64,000 bases of DNA from a virus. This document shows positions 42,788-50,971 of the stretch, piece after piece. Location: IMG/VR virus record IMGVR_UViG_3300005537_000001, positions 248,001 to 312,000 of that record; one strand, 5' to 3'. The notes under the pieces are model-generated. The model worked only from the letters and a program-made list of their open reading frames with translations. It made no database searches and was not told the DNA's origin. The position numbers and the translations under genes were made by a program. How positions within the stretch are numbered: the stretch's first letter is position 1; every line of letters starts with the position of its first letter.

Positions 42788-43751
42788 AGATCTAATACAC
42801 GAAAAGATTGCTTTAGGAACTGCGGACTCAAGGGGATTCTTCTCTCTCAAGTGCCAAGTATGCAACGACTACAAGGTGCGCGCGGGATTCAAGTTCGACA
42901 TGGGCAGCATTGGGTACAATTGTTGGAACTGCTCAACTACTGGCAAGTATGAAGAGTTCGGTGGCCGTATCTCAAAGAATTTCCGTAGGATCCTAAACGC
43001 ATATGGAATTGAAGACAGCGAGATTAGCGCGGTAGTCAACACCACTTTCTTCGTTAAGAAGGAAAAAGAAGACACTAAGATCACGCTGGCAAAGTTGACC
43101 AAGATCAACACGGCAACACCCACGGTAAAACTTCCACCTAAATCTCTATCTCTTGGTCATCCAGAATTTCTAGATTATCAGCAGAAGCTAGTTACGTATC
43201 TCATGGAGCGCAAGATTGATCTTGACAGGTACAAATTTTTCTTTTCTCTTGAGCCGAGATTTCTAAACCGAATCATCATTCCTTTTTACCGAGATGGTAA
43301 GCTCATCTACTGGCAGGCACGACACATAGACAACTCTGAAAAGAAGCGCTACGACAACGCGCCGATTGGTAGAGATGCCGTGATGTACAACTTCGATCAG
43401 CTAAACAGCTATTCCCACGCTCCACTATTTGTAGTAGAGGGAGTGTTTGACGCGATGATGGTGAATGGTGTAGCTATCCTAGGTAGCAAGTTGAATGAAG
43501 CTAAAATTGAGCTACTTTCAAAGACCGCGCGCAGGCTAGTTTTTGTGATAGATAAAGACAGCAATGGTAAGCATCTAGCCGAAGACGTCTTAACTAGAGG
43601 GTGGGAAATAGCATTTTCTCCAGATGGATCAGAAGATCTCAATCAAAGCGTGCGCAAATTCGGTCTGCTATACACGATATACGAGCTAAAGAAGAGCGTT
43701 ACAAATAACAGCGATCAAGCTCACCTCTTGATTAACAAATATTGCAGGTAA
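42765..43751 (+). CDS. 61: DNA primase (T4 gp61-like)
   Basis: 328 residues with TTG start overlapping the previous gene by 23 bases. Zinc ribbon with Cys30, Cys33, Cys53 and Cys56 (CQVC and CWNC), then a TOPRIM fold: FVVEGVFDAMM near 224 (Glu) and VFVIDKDSNG near 260 (Asp pair). T4 gp61 is 342 residues with the same order. Makes RNA primers for Okazaki fragments together with the helicase two genes downstream, as in the T4 primosome. Confidence 0.85.
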   Translation: MIKLQKLEDLIHEKIALGTADSRGFFSLKCQVCNDYKVRAGFKFDMGSIGYNCWNCSTTGKYEEFGGRISKNFRRILNAYGIEDSEISAVVNTTFFVKKEKEDTKITLAKLTKINTATPTVKLPPKSLSLGHPEFLDYQQKLVTYLMERKIDLDRYKFFFSLEPRFLNRIIIPFYRDGKLIYWQARHIDNSEKKRYDNAPIGRDAVMYNFDQLNSYSHAPLFVVEGVFDAMMVNGVAILGSKLNEAKIELLSKTARRLVFVIDKDSNGKHLAEDVLTRGWEIAFSPDGSEDLNQSVRKFGLLYTIYELKKSVTNNSDQAHLLINKYCR

Positions 43752-43752
43752 T

Positions 43753-44046
43753 ATGACGACTGAATCTCGAGCGACCGCGGACAATCCGCGTGGACTGATT
43801 AACCATTTATTGGCAGCACCGGACACCCAGCTGGACGCATGCGTGAAACCGCTCATAGAGCAGTGGGATGACGAACCAACTGCCTACCAAATTCTAGAAG
43901 TCCTCGATCATTGCATCTACGGACCATTGGCATCCGGTTTCGTAATCAGGGTTTTACAGGGGATGTGTAATCAAGCTTTGGAAAACGAAGGTAAGACCCA
44001 CGAAGAGGCATACGCTTATGCCGTTCGGCACTGGAGGAAGCGTTAG
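43753..44046 (+). CDS. small hypothetical protein
   Basis: 97 residues, helical (QILEVLDHCIYGPLASGFV) with an acidic middle. Its stop shares a base with the helicase GTG. Between primase and helicase, but without recognisable motif. Confidence 0.55.
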   Translation: MTTESRATADNPRGLINHLLAAPDTQLDACVKPLIEQWDDEPTAYQILEVLDHCIYGPLASGFVIRVLQGMCNQALENEGKTHEEAYAYAVRHWRKR

Positions 44047-45356
44047 TGGAACTTGAAAAGCAAAAGCTGATCCTAAGCTTGGTTGCCGGAAACCGAGATC
44101 TGTTGGCGCTTACAGCTGGCATCATCAAGCCATCATACTTTGACCCTTCGCTTAAGAAGAGCGTCAAATTCATTCAGGATTATTTCGAAAAGTACAAGGA
44201 CGTTCCCAAGCTTGCGACTCTTCGCGCTGAAACCGGGTTGATATTGGAAGATAGCGGAAAGATAACCCGCGCGGACGTTCAATACGTTGCGAGTGAGATG
44301 GAAGATTTTTGTAAGACCAGGGCGGCTACTGAAGCCGTTATTCAGTCGATGGAATTCATTCAAAAGGGAGAGATTGGAAAGATCATTCCCGCGCTAAAGG
44401 AAGCCGTAGCGATCGGTCTTCAGAAGGACATTGGCATAAATTACTTTGAAAACGTTGAGGAGCGGCTCAAGCAGACGTTAGAAGTTGAAGCTCGGCTTTC
44501 AACTGGATGGGCAGAGGTTGATGAGATGCTGGGCGGTGGGGTTGCTAGGCAGGAACTTATCGTCTTTACCGCAAATTCTGGAGGAGGCAAGTCCATGACG
44601 ATGCTTAACCTCGCCAGGAATTTTCTAGCCCAGGGTTATAACGGCGTCTACATATCCCTTGAAATGCGGGCTGGAGTTGTATCTAAGCGACTAGATTCCA
44701 TGATCTCGCTAATCTCACAGGAAAACCTGCTGCGGGAGATGCAGAAGGTTCTAGTTGCTATCGAAAGTTCAGCTGGAAATATGGGTAAATTTTTCGTCAA
44801 GAGGATGCCGGAAAATAGAACCAACATCAACGACATTCGATCATATCTACAGCAGCTTGAGCAATCAACTGGATTTAGACCCGATTTTATCGTTGTAGAT
44901 TACCTCGACATCATGGGTACTACCATGTCAGTTTCTCACGACAATCTGTTTATCAAGGACAAGTACGTAACTGAAGAAGTTAGAAGCTTGGGATTTGATT
45001 ACGATTGCGTAATGGTCTCTGCTTCTCAGCTTGGAAAGCACGCCGCTAAATCAGAAACGCTTGATCAATCAGATGTGCAAGGTGGTAGTTCCAAAGTAAA
45101 TACATCCGACTACACGATAGCGGTCAAACAGGACGACCTGATGCGGGCCGCCGGTGAAATCTTTTTCCAAGTTCTGAAGTCTAGAAACTCACGTGGAGTT
45201 GGTCGACGAGTTTTATTGGGTTGGGATCCCATTTCTCTGCTCATTAGCTCACTGCAAAAAGCTAAAAATGGCTTGCAGTTGAACAAAAAGAAATCACCGA
45301 TCATTTTGGAAACAGCGCAGGGGAATGATGGAGTCCTCGGATTGATGAACACGTAA
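44046..45356 (+). CDS. 41: replicative DNA helicase (DnaB / T4 gp41-like)
   Basis: 436 residues (T4 gp41 has 475). Starts at GTG 44046. N-terminal helical domain, then RecA-like core: Walker A TANSGGGKSM near 177-184, strand ISLEMR, Walker B DFIVVDYLDIM near 279, and SASQLG near 325. Unwinds duplex DNA 5' to 3' at the fork as a hexamer and recruits primase. Adjacent to primase as in T4 but in the order 61 then 41. Confidence 0.9.
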   Translation: MELEKQKLILSLVAGNRDLLALTAGIIKPSYFDPSLKKSVKFIQDYFEKYKDVPKLATLRAETGLILEDSGKITRADVQYVASEMEDFCKTRAATEAVIQSMEFIQKGEIGKIIPALKEAVAIGLQKDIGINYFENVEERLKQTLEVEARLSTGWAEVDEMLGGGVARQELIVFTANSGGGKSMTMLNLARNFLAQGYNGVYISLEMRAGVVSKRLDSMISLISQENLLREMQKVLVAIESSAGNMGKFFVKRMPENRTNINDIRSYLQQLEQSTGFRPDFIVVDYLDIMGTTMSVSHDNLFIKDKYVTEEVRSLGFDYDCVMVSASQLGKHAAKSETLDQSDVQGGSSKVNTSDYTIAVKQDDLMRAAGEIFFQVLKSRNSRGVGRRVLLGWDPISLLISSLQKAKNGLQLNKKKSPIILETAQGNDGVLGLMNT

Positions 45357-45385
45357 AACAATATTTTTCTCGGAGATAATAACAA

Positions 45386-45685
45386 ATGAAGATCGAAGCC
45401 CCAGCCACAATCACAGTTGATGGTAAGGAATATCCAGTATCAGGTTTCAACGAAAACATTCAGCGCCTTGTCGCTATTCACACCGCGTGGAGAAATGATC
45501 TACAGGAAGAGCGTCTTGCTCTTGCAAAGACTGAAGCTGCTATTCGAGCCCTCGATGTTGAGCTTTCACAGAATGTTCAAGCCGCGGTAGCTCCAGTACC
45601 GCCAGCTCCGGTTGCCCCAGCTGATGTGACGCCTGCAGCTCCAGCTGCAAACGACGCTACACCGACTGCTCCAGCTGCAGTTTAA
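45386..45685 (+). CDS. small protein with DUF6447-like start and Ala/Pro tail
   Basis: 99 residues. TITVDGKEYPVSGFNENIQRL resembles the T-x-DGKEY-x-L start of small phage proteins, followed by a coiled helix (EERLALAKTEAAIRAL) and a low-complexity Ala/Pro tail (VPPAPVAPADVTPAAP). GGAG ribosome site. Likely structural or accessory; function unknown. Confidence 0.5.
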   Translation: MKIEAPATITVDGKEYPVSGFNENIQRLVAIHTAWRNDLQEERLALAKTEAAIRALDVELSQNVQAAVAPVPPAPVAPADVTPAAPAANDATPTAPAAV

Positions 45686-45706
45686 GTCCTTTTAGCGTGA
45701 CTTATT

Positions 45707-45734
45707 AAGCGGACCCTCACGGGTCCGCTTTTGT
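45707..45734 (+). terminator. intrinsic terminator
   Basis: AAGCGGACCC-TCAC-GGGTCCGCTT followed by TTGT: 10-bp stem with a tetraloop, after the replication operon. Confidence 0.85.
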
Positions 45735-45752
45735 ATCTGTAGTGATCTGAAC

Positions 45753-45760
45753 CATAAATA
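45753..45760 (+). promoter_or_regulatory. T4-type late promoter variant (CATAAATA)
   Basis: CATAAATA right after the terminator and 27 bases before the GIY-YIG gene start at 45788. Suggests late expression of the homing endonuclease and possibly the giant gene that follows. Confidence 0.5.
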
Positions 45761-45787
45761 TCTCATGACAATATGCACGGACATCTC

Positions 45788-46597
45788 ATGAACACGACCA
45801 CTGATAAGTGGTGCGTATACATTACGCGTCATAGAACAGGAAAATTCTATGGCGGTAAAGGTGTGACCGAAGCCGTGCAAAATGGAACCTATAAGGGTTC
45901 TGGAGTAATGCTTCACAAATATTTCAAAAAATATCCAGCAACTGAGTGGATATCAGAAATTTTATCAACTCATGACATTGAAAATGATGCTTATGCAGCT
46001 GAAGCAAATTTTGTAACAGAAGAAATGCTGTTAAATCCAGACTGTTTAAATCTTATACCAGGTGGACATGGATGGACATCCGAGCAAGTGATAAAGCACA
46101 ATATTGAGATGTGGAAGAATCCATTATTTGTAGATAAAATGAGAAAGATGAAAGCAGCTCATTGGTTAGATCCACAATTTGTAGAGCGCATTACAAAAGC
46201 GGCATCCGAATTTCAAACTAAGCGTTGGCAAGATCCAGAATACCGCAAATTTATGACAGAGGTGTCAAATCGCACTGTTAACAGAACCTGGAGAAATCCA
46301 GAATTTCAAGCAGAAATGAGTAGACGAGCTTGGGCAAAACCAGAAGTGAGGGAATTTCAGAGGCGTAAGACAACTGAGCGTTGGGTATCTGGTCCACTCC
46401 GCGAACAACAAAGAATAGGCGCTCAAAAGGTATGGGAAGATCCTGTTAAGAGTGCACAAATGCGAGTTCAACGTTCAAATAGAATGAAAAATATTCGATG
46501 GATGAATAAAGATGGAGTTGCTCGACAAATACCGATTAATTTGATTGCACAGTTCGAAGCTGATGGATGGAATGGGGGAATGAAATGCAAATCCTAA
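45788..46597 (+). CDS. GIY-YIG homing endonuclease
   Basis: 269 residues from the ATG at 45788; an in-frame ATG 15 bases earlier is an alternative. N-terminal GIY-YIG-type domain: WCVYITRHRTGKFYGGKG then YKGSG, and a later Glu (LPG-like NLIPGGHGW). The middle holds repeats of the form WKNPLFVDKM, WLDPQFVERI, WRNPEFQAEM and WVSGPLREQQ, the NUMOD-like DNA-binding style. The end reads INKDGVARQIPINL...GWNGGMK. Visibly more A-rich than its neighbours. In T4-like phages such genes cut the homologous site of rival genomes and copy themselves in. Its 3' end overlaps the next gene by 13 bases. Confidence 0.8.
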   Translation: MNTTTDKWCVYITRHRTGKFYGGKGVTEAVQNGTYKGSGVMLHKYFKKYPATEWISEILSTHDIENDAYAAEANFVTEEMLLNPDCLNLIPGGHGWTSEQVIKHNIEMWKNPLFVDKMRKMKAAHWLDPQFVERITKAASEFQTKRWQDPEYRKFMTEVSNRTVNRTWRNPEFQAEMSRRAWAKPEVREFQRRKTTERWVSGPLREQQRIGAQKVWEDPVKSAQMRVQRSNRMKNIRWMNKDGVARQIPINLIAQFEADGWNGGMKCKS

Positions 46598-49500
46598 AAT
46601 CAATAGTATTGACAGAAGGCATCGATCATATTGAAGATTTGCCACCTCAGCAATTCATTCGCACAATAGAAGCTCTGAAAGATAAAATTATAACTGAAAA
46701 ACTGGATGGAACTGCACTTCGGTTTGGAATCGATGATGCTGGATTCTTTACATCTAGAGAAGGTAAATCCCCCAAGCGTGGTCGGTTCTACAGCGTTGAT
46801 GATTATCCATCAACAGCCAATTCTAACTCATTCCGCGCGGCCCACGTAGCCTTGGAAAAGGTCGAGCCGATAATTAGAAAGTATCTAAAATCCGGAGATA
46901 CGGTTGAAATTGAAGTACTGTTTGGTCGTCAGCCCAACACCGTAACCTACGGTCACGATGGAAAAAATTTCATCGTTCTTCTGCGCGGAGTGAATGGCAC
47001 ACCAGATGAGCGAGTTAGCAACTTAGCAGGCGCGCTCAAGGATAAGATTGTTTCGGCAGAGTCCGAAGTAATTTCATCACCAGATGGTGATAAGCTTGAA
47101 GCTAAAAGTGAAAAATCTAATTGGCAGTTCACAAACGTAGCTCCAATTCAAGCTGAAAAGATAAACACAAAGCAGGCGCTAGAGATGCTTGCAGAATTGA
47201 AAGCCTACATGGCCCAAAAGAATGAAGCATTTCCGGATAAGACAAATGCTGAAGTAGCTGAACTTGTTCTTACCGGTGTTCCAAAGGAGCAGCGTGGGTC
47301 GGCAAAAGCTGAGCGCGAAAAGGTAAACGCGCACATCATGGATAAATTCAAGAATCCGATCAAGGAGCTGCTGCTCAATCACTTTGTGCGAAAGATAAAA
47401 CCGTTCCTTCAGGATAAGAAGCTTGGTAAGGGTGAGGACATCGGCGTTGAGGGTGTAGTTGTTCGCGACCCAGTTACCGGCAGTCAAACGAAGATCGTTG
47501 ACAAGGATGTGTTTACCGCGATCAACACTTTCAACTCCGCTGTTCGCAACAACATTTCGGGACTTGTAAGAACGACTGATGAGAAGGCGCCAATCGAGAT
47601 GCGAGGTGGTGCTTTTGGTCAAGCGAAGATAAAAATCGCTGAATTATTGGGAGCGCATGAGCTGGCTCTATCATCAGCCATGAAGCGCTATATTTCTCAA
47701 TACAAAGGTTCTGATGAGGCAGCTACAGCCCTTAACGTTGCTAAACATCTCAGCATTACCAGCTTACCGGCTGTCCGCACCAAAATTTCCGGCATTCTAA
47801 CGGGTGTCGTGAAGGAGGTCAACACTATTCTTCAGGGATTCAAGAAGGAAGCTGGTGAGTTTAAGCTTCAACTTAAAACCGGTAAAGAAATTGGTATCAG
47901 CTCGGAGATCATGAAGCGAACGCTTACCGCCTTTGCTGAAACAAAGAAAGAAATAGCTGAAGTAAATTCTAACGTTCTGCATAGTCGCACGGCAGCAGAC
48001 CTCATAATGGCGCTGTATGGCAAGACGATAAGTCAGATCTTCAGTGAAGGAGAATCAAAGGTGAAGGAAGAATTTGAATTAATCCGTTCTGCAGATGCGA
48101 TAAATGAAGCCGACAGCGTAAAGCGCGAAGCATTTAAAAAGGTTAAGGAGCTTCAAGATAAAAATCCTGAGGCTCGAGTTTCCTGGAATGTAGTAAAGGG
48201 TGTAGCGACGGTATATCTTGGAACCAAAAAGGTTTGGTCAAAACCACTAGCTGAAGCTGGTGGGGTTGGTGCTAGTGCCGCAGGCGGCATGGGTTCAGGT
48301 AATGGAGCTATGGCTGCAGGTGGTGCCATAGGCGGATCTGGCTATGGTGGTGCGTTTAGCGGTGGGCACGGTAGCACAGGTCCAGGATTTTCTGGTGGAC
48401 GTGGTGGTAGCTTAGGTGGAAAATCTTCTGGAGGTAAGGAGGCGCGTATGTCTGATCCTTCAAAATATCTCAAGGAGCCTTCCGAAAAAGAACCTAACGC
48501 AAATCCATTTAAGATGCTCAAGGGTAACAAAATGGTAACCAAAAAAATTCGTAATTTCGTACGGCCGCTTAAATTTCCAATAGTCCAAAAGGAACCAACT
48601 GAAAGAAAGAAGCGCGTCGGCGAGGATGCTGGGGCTGCGACAACTTCAGCTGGAGCTATCGGAAATTTCCAGATGCCTGTTGGCGCGATAGGACCGGGTT
48701 TTGCTGGCACCGGATCAAAAGCTAAATTGCTAAGTAGGATTCCAGTGACTAAAAACAAGAAAAAATATTCTCTAATTTCTGCGGTTAACGAAGATGGATT
48801 CGCCCATCTTTCTGACATGAAATTTGCGGCCAATGTTGATGTTCCAGCTGGAAATGAAGTTGAATTCAATCAAGCTAGAAATCAATCACCTATCGACAAA
48901 ATAACTCCCATGACCGTAGATCGATATCTTAACCGCGCGCATGAAATAAACGACGCGGTTGATACGGTAACGTTTGGCATGGAGGCAGATGATGGATCGG
49001 TAACTAAAATCTACGTCAATGCATCTCAAGCTGATGGTTTTGAAAAGGCTCTGGCCGACATGTTGGGAAGAGAAACAGATCTTGAGCAAGTTGTAAACAA
49101 TCTTGCCAATCGCTTTGACATCGTTGATGTCGAGTGGCCTGATACGCTGAAACAGCAAGTTCAACAGCAACCTTCCGTTCCGCAATCTGATGAAACTCCA
49201 GCTGGTCCAGTAGATACATCTACCGAGCAGCCTACCGCAGACGGCGATGATTCCAACATAAACCTCGACCTTGAGCCAGAACATGCAGATGATGCAGATA
49301 CAGCTGGTGATGGAGAAATCAACCAAGAATTGACTCTTGACGAACCAGAAGAAGATGATGAAGATGATGAAATTGACGATGACGACAGCGATGAGGATGA
49401 GGAGGAACTAAAAGCACCTGATGATGAGCTAGATGATAATGGGGATACTGAGTCGAGCAGCGATGAAGATTCCGATAATGAAGATGAGGACAATGATGAA

Positions 49501-50277
49501 GATGAAACCACCGATGATGAGGGGTTAGAGCGTGATGATTTTGGTCAGCTAGTCGATAAATCCAAGAAGAAAAAGAAGAAGAAAAAAGAAGAAACCACTG
49601 AGGAATCGGTAAAGCTTCAAGAGGCGGTATCATTCGCTAATCCAGCCGCTCAGGCGATAGCTGATATGTTAATCGCGATGGGCTTCGACATTAGCGCAAG
49701 TCGAGCATACTCATATCAAGCTAACCAGCTGATAGACAAAAATTCCCCTGGGCTGCTTGTCGCTCGGTCAACATCTGTAGCAAGCAAGCTTGGCGGTGCC
49801 GCATCAACCTTAGCCGCGGCGCTCAAAGTATCTGGTGGCGGTGCATCAACTCCGGCTAAAACAACGACTACTACGCAAACGGCGACCGCCGCGCCTGCGA
49901 CACCAAAATCAACGCCTACGTTTGCAAATCCGGCGATTCAAATTATCGCAAACATATTGTCGGCGATTGGTTATGATTTAAATTCGACGCACTCATTTAC
50001 CGTTCAAATGAAATCGCTCATCGGTCATAATTCCCCAGGTTTGATCGCGGCTAAGCAGCAAAGCGTGCTGTCAAAGATAAAGGGAGCGCGGGACGCTCTT
50101 GCCGCCGGGCTAAAATCCAGTCCAGGTGCTTCTCCTGGATCAGCTTCAGCTGGATCTCTCGGTGGACCAGATTCTGACGCAGGAAGTGGGAGCGGTTCAC
50201 CGTTAGCAATTACGAACCTATCATCAGGATATTCATTGATCGGTTCCATCATCGCTGAAACAAGTGTAAAAATTTAG
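46585..50277 (+). CDS. giant protein with nucleotidyltransferase/ligase-like domain
   Basis: 1230 residues from the ATG at 46585, preceded by GGGGGAATGAA; an in-frame ATG 18 bases upstream is less favoured. N-terminal ~310 residues carry ligase-superfamily motifs: EKLDGTALRFG with Lys39 (motif I), TVEIEVLFGRQPNT near 110 (motif III-like), IGVEGVVVRDP near 289 (motif IV) and TKIVDKD (motif V). Then a long helical part (about 310-550), a Gly-rich linker (about 565-625), a basic patch, an acidic coil (about 900-1005, many Asp/Glu) and a 67-residue unit repeated twice at the end. It is not T4 gp30 DNA ligase. Which substrate is sealed or capped, and whether it is a virion protein, is unknown. Confidence 0.6.
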   Translation: MQILKSIVLTEGIDHIEDLPPQQFIRTIEALKDKIITEKLDGTALRFGIDDAGFFTSREGKSPKRGRFYSVDDYPSTANSNSFRAAHVALEKVEPIIRKYLKSGDTVEIEVLFGRQPNTVTYGHDGKNFIVLLRGVNGTPDERVSNLAGALKDKIVSAESEVISSPDGDKLEAKSEKSNWQFTNVAPIQAEKINTKQALEMLAELKAYMAQKNEAFPDKTNAEVAELVLTGVPKEQRGSAKAEREKVNAHIMDKFKNPIKELLLNHFVRKIKPFLQDKKLGKGEDIGVEGVVVRDPVTGSQTKIVDKDVFTAINTFNSAVRNNISGLVRTTDEKAPIEMRGGAFGQAKIKIAELLGAHELALSSAMKRYISQYKGSDEAATALNVAKHLSITSLPAVRTKISGILTGVVKEVNTILQGFKKEAGEFKLQLKTGKEIGISSEIMKRTLTAFAETKKEIAEVNSNVLHSRTAADLIMALYGKTISQIFSEGESKVKEEFELIRSADAINEADSVKREAFKKVKELQDKNPEARVSWNVVKGVATVYLGTKKVWSKPLAEAGGVGASAAGGMGSGNGAMAAGGAIGGSGYGGAFSGGHGSTGPGFSGGRGGSLGGKSSGGKEARMSDPSKYLKEPSEKEPNANPFKMLKGNKMVTKKIRNFVRPLKFPIVQKEPTERKKRVGEDAGAATTSAGAIGNFQMPVGAIGPGFAGTGSKAKLLSRIPVTKNKKKYSLISAVNEDGFAHLSDMKFAANVDVPAGNEVEFNQARNQSPIDKITPMTVDRYLNRAHEINDAVDTVTFGMEADDGSVTKIYVNASQADGFEKALADMLGRETDLEQVVNNLANRFDIVDVEWPDTLKQQVQQQPSVPQSDETPAGPVDTSTEQPTADGDDSNINLDLEPEHADDADTAGDGEINQELTLDEPEEDDEDDEIDDDDSDEDEEELKAPDDELDDNGDTESSSDEDSDNEDEDNDEDETTDDEGLERDDFGQLVDKSKKKKKKKKEETTEESVKLQEAVSFANPAAQAIADMLIAMGFDISASRAYSYQANQLIDKNSPGLLVARSTSVASKLGGAASTLAAALKVSGGGASTPAKTTTTTQTATAAPATPKSTPTFANPAIQIIANILSAIGYDLNSTHSFTVQMKSLIGHNSPGLIAAKQQSVLSKIKGARDALAAGLKSSPGASPGSASAGSLGGPDSDAGSGSGSPLAITNLSSGYSLIGSIIAETSVKI
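49633..49833 (+). repeat. C-terminal 67-residue unit, copy 1
   Basis: Begins FANPAAQAIADML and contains NSPGLLVARSTSV; 67 residues. By my gap-free alignment 33 residues match copy 2. Separated from it by a Thr/Ala-rich linker. Confidence 0.7.
49921..50121 (+). repeat. C-terminal 67-residue unit, copy 2
   Basis: Begins FANPAIQIIANIL with NSPGLIAAKQQSV at the same place as copy 1. Same length without gaps, followed by a Gly/Ser-rich end. Predicted helical. Confidence 0.7.
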
Positions 50278-50293
50278 TGACTTAGGATATAAT
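50265..50293 (+). promoter_or_regulatory. possible sigma70-like promoter, TGTAAA-17-TATAAT
   Basis: TGTAAA at 50265-50270 (inside the previous gene) and TATAAT at 50288-50293, 17 apart. ATG at 50302 follows only 8 bases later, so the transcript would be nearly leaderless. Low certainty. Confidence 0.35.
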
Positions 50294-50301
50294 CAAGACA
50301 C

Positions 50302-50961
50302 ATGAAGTTTGCCTACCCAGAGTTATCATCACGCAATGAATTAGGAATGAGGGTATATGATACCCCTTCAGGCTGGCTGCCATCAGTAACAACGATATTG
50401 GGAACAACGATGCCGGAAGAGAAGGCCGCTTCGTTGGAGAAGTGGAGAACCTCCCTAGGCAGAGAGAAGGCAGATAAGGTAACGCGTGATGCCGCGAATA
50501 ATGGCACACAAGTTCACAAGCTCATAGAGCGTTTTTTGAAGGGTGAAGAACTATTCCGCGAAGGTGAAGCATTTGAACCGTTAGAAATCTCGGGGTTCAA
50601 CGCGCTCAAGCTTAAGCTGAAGAAAATTGATGAGCTGTGGGGATTGGAAATTGCTTTATACTCTGACCTACTTGCGGTAGCTGGACGGTGCGACTGCGTC
50701 GGAATTTACAAAGGTAAACCGAGCATCATCGACTTCAAAACGTCGATGCGGCTTAAGGGTGAAAAGCAGATAGAGGATTACAAGCTTCAAATATGCGCGT
50801 ACTCCATCATGCACAATGAGATGTTTGGTACTGAAATTACAGATGGTGTAATCTTGATGACATCAGCTGGAGGTTTTCCACAAGAGTTTATCGTGGATTT
50901 AACCAAATATGTTGATCCACTGATCGCTCGAATAGATGAATTCTATCAACGACTTTCATGA
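50302..50961 (+). CDS. PD-(D/E)XK nuclease, MGME1/Cas4-like
   Basis: 219 residues. N-terminal LPSVTTIL, then GTQVHKLIERFL, an Asp in the GRCDCVGIYKG strand, and IIDFKTSM as the D-x-K motif, with YKLQICAYS as the Gln-x-x-x-Tyr helix. These features match the RecB/Cas4/MGME1 nuclease superfamily, which trims DNA ends. It lacks the Fe-S cysteines of Cas4. Probably processes flaps or recombination ends. Overlaps the HtrA-like gene's upstream open frame but ends before its GTG. Confidence 0.75.
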   Translation: MKFAYPELSSRNELGMRVYDTPSGWLPSVTTILGTTMPEEKAASLEKWRTSLGREKADKVTRDAANNGTQVHKLIERFLKGEELFREGEAFEPLEISGFNALKLKLKKIDELWGLEIALYSDLLAVAGRCDCVGIYKGKPSIIDFKTSMRLKGEKQIEDYKLQICAYSIMHNEMFGTEITDGVILMTSAGGFPQEFIVDLTKYVDPLIARIDEFYQRLS

Positions 50962-50971
50962 GGTGATCCAC

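Noticed and set aside
49161-49511. 116-codon minus-strand frame almost all serine
   Set aside because: Antisense shadow of the Asp/Glu-rich acidic region of the giant protein; not coding by composition or context.
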